Positions 9,701-16,985 of a stretch of DNA of 64,000 bases are shown one piece after another. The DNA comes from Deinococcus hopiensis KR-140. GTDB lineage: Bacteria > Deinococcota > Deinococci > Deinococcales > Deinococcaceae. The DNA lies in contig NZ_FWWU01000009.1 of assembly GCF_900176165.1 (NCBI RefSeq), positions 2,172,501-2,236,500 on the forward strand. Direction: 5' to 3'. Position numbers and translations under genes: made by a program. The notes below the pieces were generated by a model. The model searched no databases, was not told where the DNA came from, and saw only the letters and a program-made list of their open reading frames with translations. Within the stretch, counting starts at the first letter, position 1. Each line of letters begins with the position of its first letter.

Positions 9701-10085
9701 CCCCACCCATCACGACCTGGTCAAAGCGGGTGTTGAGCACATCACCGCACAGGAGGCGGGACTGGCCGGCGGCGAACTGGGCCGGCCCAACGGGCCGCGG
9801 GCCCGGACCTACGAGCGCCTCAAGCGTTACTGGGGCAGCCTTGAAGGGTCGTTGTTCGCGTCGCCGGAACTACAGCGTGCCATTGACGACATCTACCGTT
9901 ACCCCCTGCGAGCGGCGGCCGCCGACACCCTCGCCCGGCAGCTGCGCACGGGGATCGACGACGCAACTTTGGCAGCGCTGGTGCTGAGCCTGCGAGATGA
10001 TGACCGCCTGAGCCTGAAGAACGAGGACGAGGAAGGGCCACGGGAACCGCAAATCATTTGCTCGCTGGGCCTACGCCTGGCCTGA
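6702..10085 (+). CDS. Phospholipase D-like nuclease / SNF2-family helicase fusion
   Basis: A protein of 1127 residues. The N-terminal domain (about 1-190) is PLD-like: HAKLYLLHR near residue 139 and GSSNLTFAGL near 165 match the HxK and GSxN signature of PLD-superfamily nucleases seen in helicase-linked restriction enzymes. A superfamily 2 helicase core follows: motif I GDVVGLGKT near 280, motif II LIDESHNL near 351, SATPYNKSY near 385, VLVFTQFADTV near 734, ATDVLSEGQNLQ near 796 and RLIQRAGRVDRIGQ near 825. An acidic linker lies around 610-650. By family analogy it translocates on DNA and cuts through the PLD domain. The methyltransferase gene starts 28 nt downstream, which strongly suggests one restriction/defence operon. 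The minus strand is open across most of this gene but is not protein-like. Confidence 0.88.
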   Translation: MPKILDNIDLKLLDDLRVSMQSAVRADFCVGYFNLRGWKLIDDLTELWSGQGDAKTRLLVGMQEMPKDELRAALTLLDKPGGMDNQAAVRFKRRVAEAFREQLMFGAPSNSDEAGLRRLSRQLKSGKVQVKLFLGFLLHAKLYLLHRQDHAAPRVAYVGSSNLTFAGLKRQGELNVDVLDGDSTKKLAEWFEDRWDDRWALDITLELAQIIDESWAGERGHTPHEIYLKMAYHLSREARAGVGGFRIPRDLGRILFPYQTAAVQIAAHHLNKRGGVMLGDVVGLGKTLMATALVRVMQEAQDVRTLIICPVNLVRMWEDYVHRYGLLAKVLPISRVTSVLPDEKRYQLVLIDESHNLRNREGRRYRAIQEYVAFNESKVILLSATPYNKSYADLGAQLRLFVPEDADLGIRPEMLMREVGEADFRAKHQAPVRSIAAFEKSVYPDDWRDLMRLYLVRRTRSFVQANYAEVDDADGRRYLTFGDGRRAYFPARRPRTVTFTVDESNPEDAYARLYAPNVVETIGQLALPRYGLGNYINDKTRGSATPSEKELLQNLGRAGKRLIGFSRTGLFKRLESGGFTFVQSLERHVLRNYIFLHALEAGKPLPIGPQNAELLDERDDDEETLFTAEGNETTPAETADEVVGEEEMDALAPTEAAYRARAAQVYAQYETKYKRRFRWARADLFTKKLATTLHKDARALMGVLAAAGEWRTDSDPKLGALFDLLAHRHPDEKVLVFTQFADTVQYLVGELRARGLTYVEGAVGASEDPTALAWRFSPRSNGKTYAPEDEIRVLIATDVLSEGQNLQDAHIIVNFDLPWAIIRLIQRAGRVDRIGQEAREIEVYSFLPADGVERLIQLRSRVRKRLQENAEVVGTDERFFEDDEAEKLVDLYNEKSGLLDGETDNEVDLASYAYQIWQNALKADPTLNARIPALPDVVYSTKALAPAEEGPPGVLVYTRTASGYDALSWMNEVGESVTQSQLKVLQAAECVAATPMVSRLPTHHDLVKAGVEHITAQEAGLAGGELGRPNGPRARTYERLKRYWGSLEGSLFASPELQRAIDDIYRYPLRAAAADTLARQLRTGIDDATLAALVLSLRDDDRLSLKNEDEEGPREPQIICSLGLRLA

Positions 10086-10113
10086 CGACCCCATTCACAC
10101 CAAAGGACCTGCC

Positions 10114-13100
10114 ATGAGCAAAGCGACCCTGAGCAACACCGAACTCAAGACCCTGCGTCAACACCTGCGCGACTTCGAGTTCATTGAAGTCATGAATATC
10201 CTTGGCTGGAACCGCGCCAGCGGCACCCGTTCTCTGAATGTCGAAGGTCAGGCTTTCCGGCTCACGCCCATCGCACAGCTGGGTGGCGTGCAGGTCATTG
10301 AAGTGACGGGCGGTGAGGACCCGAGCACCCTGCCGCTGGAGCAGCTGCGGCGCAAGGTCAGCGACGAGGTGGTCAAGACCACCCGGGAGCACGTCCTGAT
10401 CTTCGTGAACGCGGCACGTAGCCATAGCCACTGGTACTGGGTGAAGCGCGGCCTGGAAGGTGAAAAGCGTAGGATTCAGCCCCGCACGCACAGCTACATC
10501 AAGGGCCAGCCCGACGACCTGTTCGTGCAAAAGCTCTCCGGTCTGTTCGTGGACCTAGGTGAGCTGAACGAGGATGGCGACCTCAGCGTCACCGAGGCGG
10601 CGCGGCGGCTAAGCAGCGCCCTGGACACTGAGGGCGTGGTCAAGCGCTTCTACGGCGAGTTCAGGAGCATCCGCGAGGACTTTGCCAGCCAGATCGGCGG
10701 CATCACGGACAACCGAGACCGAGCCTGGTACGCGAGCGTCATTCTGAATCGTCTGATGTTCGTGTATTTCCTGCAGGGCAAGGGCTTTCTGGGGCGTCCC
10801 ACCCCTCGAATGGACGGGGACCGACACTACCTGCAGAACCACCTGACCGCCAGTCGCAAGCGAGGGACAGACCGGTACTACAGCGAATTCCTGAGCAGTC
10901 TGTTCTTCGACGCCTTCGCGGCTCCGGAAGACCAGCGTAATGCCCAGACCGAAGCCCTGGTCGGTCAGATTCCCTACCTTAACGGTGGGCTGTTCTTGCG
11001 GCACGGCATTGAGCTGAAGTACCCAGCCATCACCATCCCTGATAAGGCCTTCGAGCAGGTGCTGGGTCTCTTCGGACGGTACACCTGGAACCTCAGCGAG
11101 CAAGACAAGCATGCGGGCGGCCTGGACCCCGACGTGCTGGGACACATCTTCGAGAAATACATCAACCAGAAGGGCTTCGGAGCCTATTACACCCGCCCGG
11201 AGATCACGGAGTACCTCTGCGAACAGACCGTACGACGTCTGGTGCTGGATCGGATCAAGGCGCTACGGCCAGGGGAAAAGCACCTGCACCAGAACCTGGC
11301 CGATGCGATCACGCGCGCAGACGCGGCGCTGGTGCGCGAGCTGCTGACCGGTGAGCAGGGCCTGAAGACCATCAGCCTGCTGGATCCGGCCTGCGGGTCC
11401 GGCGCGTTCCTGGTCGCGGCGCTGAAGACCATGCTGGACATCTACAGCGCCCTGATGGGCCACATTCACGCCCTGAACGACTCGGACCTCGTAGCCTGGG
11501 AGGCTACGCTGCGTGCCGGGCACGCCAGCTACCACTACAACCTCAAGAAAAAGATCATCACTGAGAACATCTACGGCGTTGACCTGATGGAGGAAGCCGC
11601 CGAGATTGCTAAGCTGCGGCTGTTCCTCTCGCTGGTCAGCAGCGCTCACATCCTCGAAGACTTGGAACCATTGCCCAACATTGACTTCAACATCCTGGCA
11701 GGCAACAGCCTGGTAGGCCTGCTGGAGGTCGACGAGAAGGCCTACAACACGCAGCGCAGCGGCGGGAAGGCAGCTATCACCCCTTTGCTGGGCGTGGGCT
11801 CAGTGACCTACAGCGAGATCGTGGGGAAGCGCCGGGCGCTGCTGAAGCGGTACCGAGAGGCCACACAGCTCAATCGCGAAGACCTCACTGCCCTTCGCGA
11901 GGAAATCGAGCGGCAGCGGGAGAGTGCTTACCAGACTCTGGATGCCCTGCTACACAAGCAGTTCCATGACATGGGCATTAAGTTTGAGCAGGCTACCTGG
12001 GACACCGCGAAAGGCAAGGAAGGCAAGCCCACCAAGCGCGTACTGACCCTTGCCGACATCACTGCCCTGAAGCCCTTCCACTGGGCCTTTGAGTTCGCCG
12101 AGGTGATGGGCCGGGGTGGCTTCGACGCGGTGATCGCCAACCCGCCATGGGACATCGTGAAGCCCAACGGCAAGGAGTTCCTGGAGTCCTTCTCGCCCAC
12201 GGTCAGCAAGAACAAGATGACCATCAAGGACTTTGAGAAGGAGAAGGGCAAGCTGCTGGTGGATCCCGCCATTCGCACCGAGTGGCTGGCTTACCAGTCC
12301 TCCTTCCCGCACGTCAGCGGGTTCTACCGCGCCGCGCCACAGTTCGCCCACCAGAGCAGCATGGTCAACGGCCGCAAGACCGGCAGCGACCTGAACCTGT
12401 ACAAGCTCTTCCTGGAGCAGGGCTTCAACCTGCTGCGCGTGGACGGCGAGTGTGGCATCGTCATTCCCAGCGGCGTCTACACCGACCTAGGCGCCAAAGG
12501 CCTGCGCGAGCTGTTGTTCGACGCGACCGAGATGACGGGACTGTTCTGCTTCGAGAACCGCAAGACCATCTTCGAGAACGTCCACCGCTCCTTCAAGTTC
12601 GTGGTGCTCAGCTTCCGCAAGGGCGGTGCGACCATCGAGTTCCCCGCCGCCTTCATGCGGCACGACGTGGCCGAGCTGCAGGACTTCCCTGGCGGCGTCG
12701 GCATGACGCTGAGCGTGGACACTGTGCGCCGCCTCTCGCCCGACAGTCTGAGCGTGATGGAGTTCAAGTCAGAATTGGACGCCGAGATCGCCGAGAAGAT
12801 GCTGAAGTTCCCCCTACTGGGTGAAGAGCTAGGAAGCGTATGGAACGTTAAGTTCACGCGAGAGTTCGACATGACGAATGATGCTCATCTCTTCCAGACC
12901 TCGTCCGGTCCTGGTCGCCTGCCCCTTTATGAAGGCAAGATGATTCATCAGTTCCGAAGTGATTGGAGCACTCCACAATTCTGGCTTGAAGAGAACAATG
13001 CCCGCCAAGAACTCAAGCCATCAAGAGATGGCTACGACTATGAGACCTATCGACTTGGCTATAGGGCTGTTGCAAGCAGCACCAACGAGTACTCGTTGAT

Positions 13101-13692
13101 TTCGACCGTTCTGCCATCCAGAGTCCTTTGCGGCAACTCCCTCATTACCACAAGACGCGAAGGAATAAGCAGCGAGATCCTTCTTGTTGTAGCCACCTTC
13201 TTCAATTCTTTTGCGGGTAATTGGATGATTCGCCAGAAGGTCACAACGAACATCAACATGTTCTACGTTTACCAGCTGCCCGTGCCCCGCCTTACCGCCG
13301 TCGACCCGGAATGCCAGCCCATCATGAAGGCGGCAGCGCGGCTGATCTGCACCACGCCGGAATTCGATGACCTCGCCCGCGCTGCAGACCTCCGAGGCCA
13401 CCAAGACGGCGTCACCGATGAGTCCGGTCGCGCCGCGCTTCGCGCCGAGCTCGACGCTCGGGTGGCGCACCTCTACGGCCTGACCGAAGCCGAATTCATA
13501 CATATCCTGGGCACCTTTCCACTGGTGCCACAGGCGGTCAAGGACGCAGCCCTTGCCGAGTTCAAGCGGCTTGCCCCACCTAAGGGCGACCCAGAGCTTG
13601 TACGTCTCGTTCAGGACGGCGAATCAGATCAACTGGAGTTCAAGTTGTCGATGCGCGTACCGGTGAACGGTGACCCTGCCACCAAAGACTGA
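10114..13692 (+). CDS. Eco57I/PglX-like adenine-specific DNA methyltransferase
   Basis: A protein of 1192 residues with AAAGGA before the ATG. The SAM-binding motif LLDPACGSGAFLVAAL lies near residue 425 and the catalytic amino-methyltransferase motif NPPW near residue 677, so it should methylate adenine N6. The N-terminal 180 residues (VQVIEVTGG, EHVLIFVNAARSHSHWYW) resemble the N-terminal part of type IIG-like enzymes. Residues about 870-1090 probably hold the target-recognition domain; base composition there (12,880-13,250) is lower in G+C, typical of a variable specificity region. The final residues (ESDQLEFKLSMR) begin an AlbA_2/Schlafen-type domain that is cut by a frameshift at about 13,690. 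With the preceding helicase it forms a split restriction-modification-like system. Confidence 0.88.
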   Translation: MSKATLSNTELKTLRQHLRDFEFIEVMNILGWNRASGTRSLNVEGQAFRLTPIAQLGGVQVIEVTGGEDPSTLPLEQLRRKVSDEVVKTTREHVLIFVNAARSHSHWYWVKRGLEGEKRRIQPRTHSYIKGQPDDLFVQKLSGLFVDLGELNEDGDLSVTEAARRLSSALDTEGVVKRFYGEFRSIREDFASQIGGITDNRDRAWYASVILNRLMFVYFLQGKGFLGRPTPRMDGDRHYLQNHLTASRKRGTDRYYSEFLSSLFFDAFAAPEDQRNAQTEALVGQIPYLNGGLFLRHGIELKYPAITIPDKAFEQVLGLFGRYTWNLSEQDKHAGGLDPDVLGHIFEKYINQKGFGAYYTRPEITEYLCEQTVRRLVLDRIKALRPGEKHLHQNLADAITRADAALVRELLTGEQGLKTISLLDPACGSGAFLVAALKTMLDIYSALMGHIHALNDSDLVAWEATLRAGHASYHYNLKKKIITENIYGVDLMEEAAEIAKLRLFLSLVSSAHILEDLEPLPNIDFNILAGNSLVGLLEVDEKAYNTQRSGGKAAITPLLGVGSVTYSEIVGKRRALLKRYREATQLNREDLTALREEIERQRESAYQTLDALLHKQFHDMGIKFEQATWDTAKGKEGKPTKRVLTLADITALKPFHWAFEFAEVMGRGGFDAVIANPPWDIVKPNGKEFLESFSPTVSKNKMTIKDFEKEKGKLLVDPAIRTEWLAYQSSFPHVSGFYRAAPQFAHQSSMVNGRKTGSDLNLYKLFLEQGFNLLRVDGECGIVIPSGVYTDLGAKGLRELLFDATEMTGLFCFENRKTIFENVHRSFKFVVLSFRKGGATIEFPAAFMRHDVAELQDFPGGVGMTLSVDTVRRLSPDSLSVMEFKSELDAEIAEKMLKFPLLGEELGSVWNVKFTREFDMTNDAHLFQTSSGPGRLPLYEGKMIHQFRSDWSTPQFWLEENNARQELKPSRDGYDYETYRLGYRAVASSTNEYSLISTVLPSRVLCGNSLITTRREGISSEILLVVATFFNSFAGNWMIRQKVTTNINMFYVYQLPVPRLTAVDPECQPIMKAAARLICTTPEFDDLARAADLRGHQDGVTDESGRAALRAELDARVAHLYGLTEAEFIHILGTFPLVPQAVKDAALAEFKRLAPPKGDPELVRLVQDGESDQLEFKLSMRVPVNGDPATKD

Positions 13693-14105
13693 CAGCAGCG
13701 CTTGAGGCCGTCATCGTGAAAGAGGTGGCGGCGTTCCTGAACAGCCAGGGTGGAACGCTGCTTATCGGTGTGGACGACGACGGCAAGGCACTGGGTCTGG
13801 CGGCGGACTACGTCTCTTCAGATAAGATCAAAGACAAAGACGGCTTTGAGCGTCACTTACGCACGGTGGTGGGGCGGGAACTGGGGCAAGCCGTAGCGGC
13901 GTCCCTGAAGGTGAGCTTCGTAGGCCTGGGGGGCGAAGAGATTTGCTAGGTGGATATCCCCGCCGGAACGCAGGAAGCTTTCCTGCAGATCGCTGACAAA
14001 GGAGGGCAGAAGCCCCACGCGTTCTACCTCCGTATCGGCAATAAGGCCGAGGAGTTGCACAGCGGCCCAGAGCTGAGCAAGTACCAGCATTCACGGTGGC
14101 CCTGA
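13693..14105 (+). pseudogene. Decayed AlbA_2 (Schlafen-type) domain, former C-terminus of the methyltransferase
   Basis: After the methyltransferase stop (13690-13692), the rest of an AlbA_2 domain continues in another frame: QRLTAALEAVIVKEVAAFL, then NSQGGTLLIGVDDDGKALGL. It runs to an in-frame TAG at 13947-13949 and then goes on as VDIPAGTQEAFLQIADK and ends SKYQHSRWP at 14105. The domain therefore carries one frameshift and one nonsense codon. The motifs E-F-K before the break and NSQGGTLLIGV after it are the hallmarks of the family. Either the domain has been lost from the enzyme, or the sequence has errors at both points. Confidence 0.75.
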
Positions 14106-14158
14106 ACGCAGAGCGGGTCAACCTGTAGAACGCCGAGTGCCCCAACAAGGAGGACGTC

Positions 14159-15283
14159 TTGTCATTCTTCAAAAGGCTTTTTGGTCCTCGCCCTGACGCC
14201 ACGCCAGCTGGTCAGGCTGGTCCTGCCCCAGCAACCCCGGCCACGGCCATGCCCGAGGGCGTCAAGCAACTCCTGTTCAACATGTTCGGCAGCCAGGTCT
14301 ACGACGACATGGTCTGGCTCGGTCAGCACCTCCCGGAACAGGCCAGGCCGGTCTTCCGTGGCCTGGAGTACATCGAGCAGGCCGTCCAGCAGCTGGTGCC
14401 ACTCGTGCCCGAGGCTCCAGCGCTGGTGGCCCGGTATGTCGGCCCGAGCGTCACCGGTCTGCGCCAAGCCCTCGTGTCCCATCCGGAGATTGCCTCGCGC
14501 TTCTTCCTCAACAGCGTGGAGTTCCAGGCCCGGGTCGAACACGCCGTGGGCACCCTGCAGGGCGGCGGCGTGAAAGATGGGGGCGGCCTGATGGAATGGC
14601 TCGTTCAGGAACAGGCCAGCCAGGCAGCATCGTCAGCGCAGGCCACCTTCTTCAACGCCCCTATGTCCCTCTTTCTCGCTCATGACAGCGAATGGATGAG
14701 TACCGACAACTCTCCCCGCACACGGATAGTGCTGTGGGGAACGCTCAGTACGGCGAGCGTCTTTGCCGCACACCTGCTGCACCACCTCAAACGGAAATTC
14801 GACCTTCCCAGTGCCGAGACCCAGGGATCGGTGTACGCGCATTTGCGGGTGGCCTGGCTCGCCTACATCGCCCAGATTCTCGACGAGGACCGCTCCCCCA
14901 GCGAGCGGGCAGTCAGGCACTACTTTGGCCTCTTGACCGGTGATCCGCAGGTGCTGGACATCTACGGTCTACACATGATGGAAGTATTCCGAAGGCTGCT
15001 GTACCGACAGGGTACGAACGCTGATATCTACGAACACTTCGCCTCTCTGTTGCTGCCCTACGCCCCGCAGGTTCGCAGCCTCGACGAGATCAATGCCCAG
15101 GCCTTCTTCGAGGATTCTCACCTGTTGCCACTGATTGCCGCTGAGACGCAGTGGCTGAAAAAAGCCTTGCAAGCCGACCTCACTGAAGGCCATGCAGCCG
15201 GTCTGTGCCAGAACCTGGAGGGCCGGGTGTTCACGATGATGCGGCAGGGCGTTCGACCGGAGTTCAGCGGCTTCAAAGGCTGA
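14159..15283 (+). CDS. Hypothetical helical protein, 374 aa
   Basis: A TTG start at 14159 is preceded by AAGGAGG about 6 nt upstream, which fixes the start. The protein begins MSFFKRLFG, has a Pro/Ala-rich linker (about residues 10-35) and is then almost entirely helical. There is no signal peptide and no clear membrane helix, apart from a moderately hydrophobic segment near 190-205 (GTLSTASVFAAHLL). I recognise no family. It follows the methyltransferase remnant by 53 nt on the same strand, so it is probably transcribed with the PLD-helicase/methyltransferase pair and may be a third component or an unrelated passenger. Confidence 0.6.
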   Translation: MSFFKRLFGPRPDATPAGQAGPAPATPATAMPEGVKQLLFNMFGSQVYDDMVWLGQHLPEQARPVFRGLEYIEQAVQQLVPLVPEAPALVARYVGPSVTGLRQALVSHPEIASRFFLNSVEFQARVEHAVGTLQGGGVKDGGGLMEWLVQEQASQAASSAQATFFNAPMSLFLAHDSEWMSTDNSPRTRIVLWGTLSTASVFAAHLLHHLKRKFDLPSAETQGSVYAHLRVAWLAYIAQILDEDRSPSERAVRHYFGLLTGDPQVLDIYGLHMMEVFRRLLYRQGTNADIYEHFASLLLPYAPQVRSLDEINAQAFFEDSHLLPLIAAETQWLKKALQADLTEGHAAGLCQNLEGRVFTMMRQGVRPEFSGFKG

Positions 15284-15496
15284 CCTTTGCCAGGTGTCGA
15301 AGACCAGCGGCTCACCCAATCTCCTTGGTCAGCTGCTGGTCTGTCCAATTCCTCACCTTTGTCAGAGTGCCGCCCCACGAGGCAGCGCTCTTTCTGGTGA
15401 CACCTGACGTCCACCCTTCCATACCCCCAGAAGTTTCAATGGGCCTCCCCCCTCTCCGTGTCTAAAGGCCAGTAGGAAGCACCGTGGTGCGCCGCC

Positions 15497-16117
15497 TTAT
15501 CCCATCAACAGCTGCCAGGTCTCGTCAGCCAGATCGTCGTGGAACGCGTACCACGTCAACTGATGGGATCCGTAAGCAGGCCAGAGGAATTCCAGCTCGA
15601 CCACCCAGGTGTCAAGTTCCTCCCGAATCTCTGCCCGGTTCACCCAGGCCGCGGACCGCAGCTCGGGAATCTGCTGCGCCAAGGTACCCACTGGCTGAAG
15701 CCAAGCGGCTCCCAGCACTTCACGTGCCCAGCGCGGGAGACAGGTCGGATCATCCGTCCCTGCCCGCACCGATCCACCGACGCCTGCAATCCTCAGGAAT
15801 CCCGGGGCCACAGGCTGGATCAGATCCGGGCCACCCAGCACAGGCACGCCGATCGGTAACTCCGGATAGGACCTGGTTGTCACACGCACAGCACACGACC
15901 TGGCTTGCGCCAGCACATCGTCGACCAGACTTCTGGGAAAGCCCGCCTCCACCACCCAGGCGAACGGCTGAGCCGTCAGCCCGAGCTTCTGCGAACTGAC
16001 AAAGCCGGAGTTCTCTGCGGAAATCGTACACATTCTGCTGTAGACCTCGGCAAGGTATCGAAGGTGAGCGGCCTGCACATCGGTCGGAGATAGCGGGACG
16101 GTGTAAAAATGCCTCAA
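15497..16117 (-). CDS. Hypothetical protein, 206 aa
   Basis: The ATG at 16117 overlaps the stop of the primase-like gene by ATGA, so the two are translationally coupled. The product begins MRHFYTVPLSPTDVQAAHL. It has a Gly/Pro-rich centre, an acidic C-terminal half rich in Trp (WVVELEFLWP, WYAFHDDLADETWQLL) and no transmembrane segment. I do not recognise the family. Coupling to the primase gene suggests a role in replication of the element. Confidence 0.6.
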   Translation of the reverse strand: MRHFYTVPLSPTDVQAAHLRYLAEVYSRMCTISAENSGFVSSQKLGLTAQPFAWVVEAGFPRSLVDDVLAQARSCAVRVTTRSYPELPIGVPVLGGPDLIQPVAPGFLRIAGVGGSVRAGTDDPTCLPRWAREVLGAAWLQPVGTLAQQIPELRSAAWVNRAEIREELDTWVVELEFLWPAYGSHQLTWYAFHDDLADETWQLLMG

Positions 16118-16929
16118 CGGACCCTACTCCCGGCCCACGTGGGCCCCCCCATCTCCAGGGCCCGCTCAATGGTTCGCGCGAGGTAGCCGCCCTGGGTCCA
16201 TTTCGGGCGCCACAGCGCCGTACCTTCCATCAACCGGCCCAGTTGCTCCGGGTCGGTGGTCCAGAACCGTAGCAGTCTTACTGCCGCCAGGTCTCCCTCG
16301 CTGGCAGAGTGATATCCAGCGCTGACCCAGTCGCCTATGGTCAGCAGGTGCCGTGCACGAGCACCGTTCTTCGCCGCGTACAGTTGCCCAAGCACCGCCT
16401 CATCGCTCAGCGTCAGGGGAGCGGATTGGACCAGGCGTGATGGCGACCCGTCACCCAGCCGCTGCAGGACGTCGTCCAGTTTCCCCAGGGCCTGGCCCCG
16501 TTCACCCAGCGCGTCGCCCGTCACAGTTACGAACCCCCGGCCGATCACCTCTATGCCTGCCTGACGCCGGTTCCGGGGCAGGTTGCCAGCCAGCCAGACG
16601 TGTGTTCCACCGCCAGGCGAGCGCCCTGTGTAACCCAAGACCTCTCCGAGCAGGGTCTGGGTACAAGCTGTGATGGGGACGTCGAGGTCAAGCACAGCCA
16701 GGCCATGACCAGTCGCCAGGACGATCCCCAACCCACCTGCCCGGTGCCGGTGCATCAGTGCATGGGCTTCGGGCAGAGAGAGCCCCGCCCCCCGGCAGTC
16801 GATGGGGCGCAACACCCCGTCCCTGGGCAGACTGGGAACTTTCCCCAGGCGGCCATTGGCTCGGGGCAGGGCCAGCCAGGGCAGCCAGGAGTCGAGCGCC
16901 AGAACCTCTACGGGCACCGTTGCCTGCAT
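16114..16929 (-). CDS. Primase-polymerase (AEP/PrimPol)-like protein
   Basis: A protein of 271 residues starting at the ATG at 16929 (MQATVPVEVLALDSWLPWL). The archaeo-eukaryotic primase signature is present: a DxD motif in LAVLDLDVP (about residue 80), a Gly-Gly-x-His motif in SPGGGTHVWL (about 104-113), and an acidic strand IEVIGRGFVTVTG (about 125-137). The C-terminal segment (SEGDLAAVRLLRFWTTDPEQLGRL and following RPKW) resembles the helix-bundle domain following PrimPol domains in NrS-1-like phage and plasmid proteins. There is no helicase domain. Such proteins prime replication of mobile elements. The gene lies 56 nt downstream of the TnpB-like gene and overlaps the next gene. Confidence 0.75.
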   Translation of the reverse strand: MQATVPVEVLALDSWLPWLALPRANGRLGKVPSLPRDGVLRPIDCRGAGLSLPEAHALMHRHRAGGLGIVLATGHGLAVLDLDVPITACTQTLLGEVLGYTGRSPGGGTHVWLAGNLPRNRRQAGIEVIGRGFVTVTGDALGERGQALGKLDDVLQRLGDGSPSRLVQSAPLTLSDEAVLGQLYAAKNGARARHLLTIGDWVSAGYHSASEGDLAAVRLLRFWTTDPEQLGRLMEGTALWRPKWTQGGYLARTIERALEMGGPTWAGSRVR

Positions 16930-16946
16930 ATGCTCGAGCCGACGCG

Positions 16947-16968
16947 GAGGGCAAAGCGCTTTGCCCTC
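16947..16968. promoter_or_regulatory. Perfect 22-bp palindrome between the TnpB-like and primase-like genes
   Basis: GAGGGCAAAGC at 16947-16957 is followed directly by its exact reverse complement at 16958-16968. It lies 17 nt beyond the TnpB-like stop codon and 17 nt before the primase start. It could be an operator, a dyad recognised by a replication protein, or the terminal hairpin of a guide RNA or transposon end belonging to the TnpB-like gene. Confidence 0.55.
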
Positions 16969-16985
16969 TGTACTCCAGGTGCCCT

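Noticed and set aside
6618..9740. 1040-codon open frame on the minus strand
   Set aside because: It is antisense to the PLD-helicase gene, which carries all helicase motifs; high G+C makes such shadow frames long.
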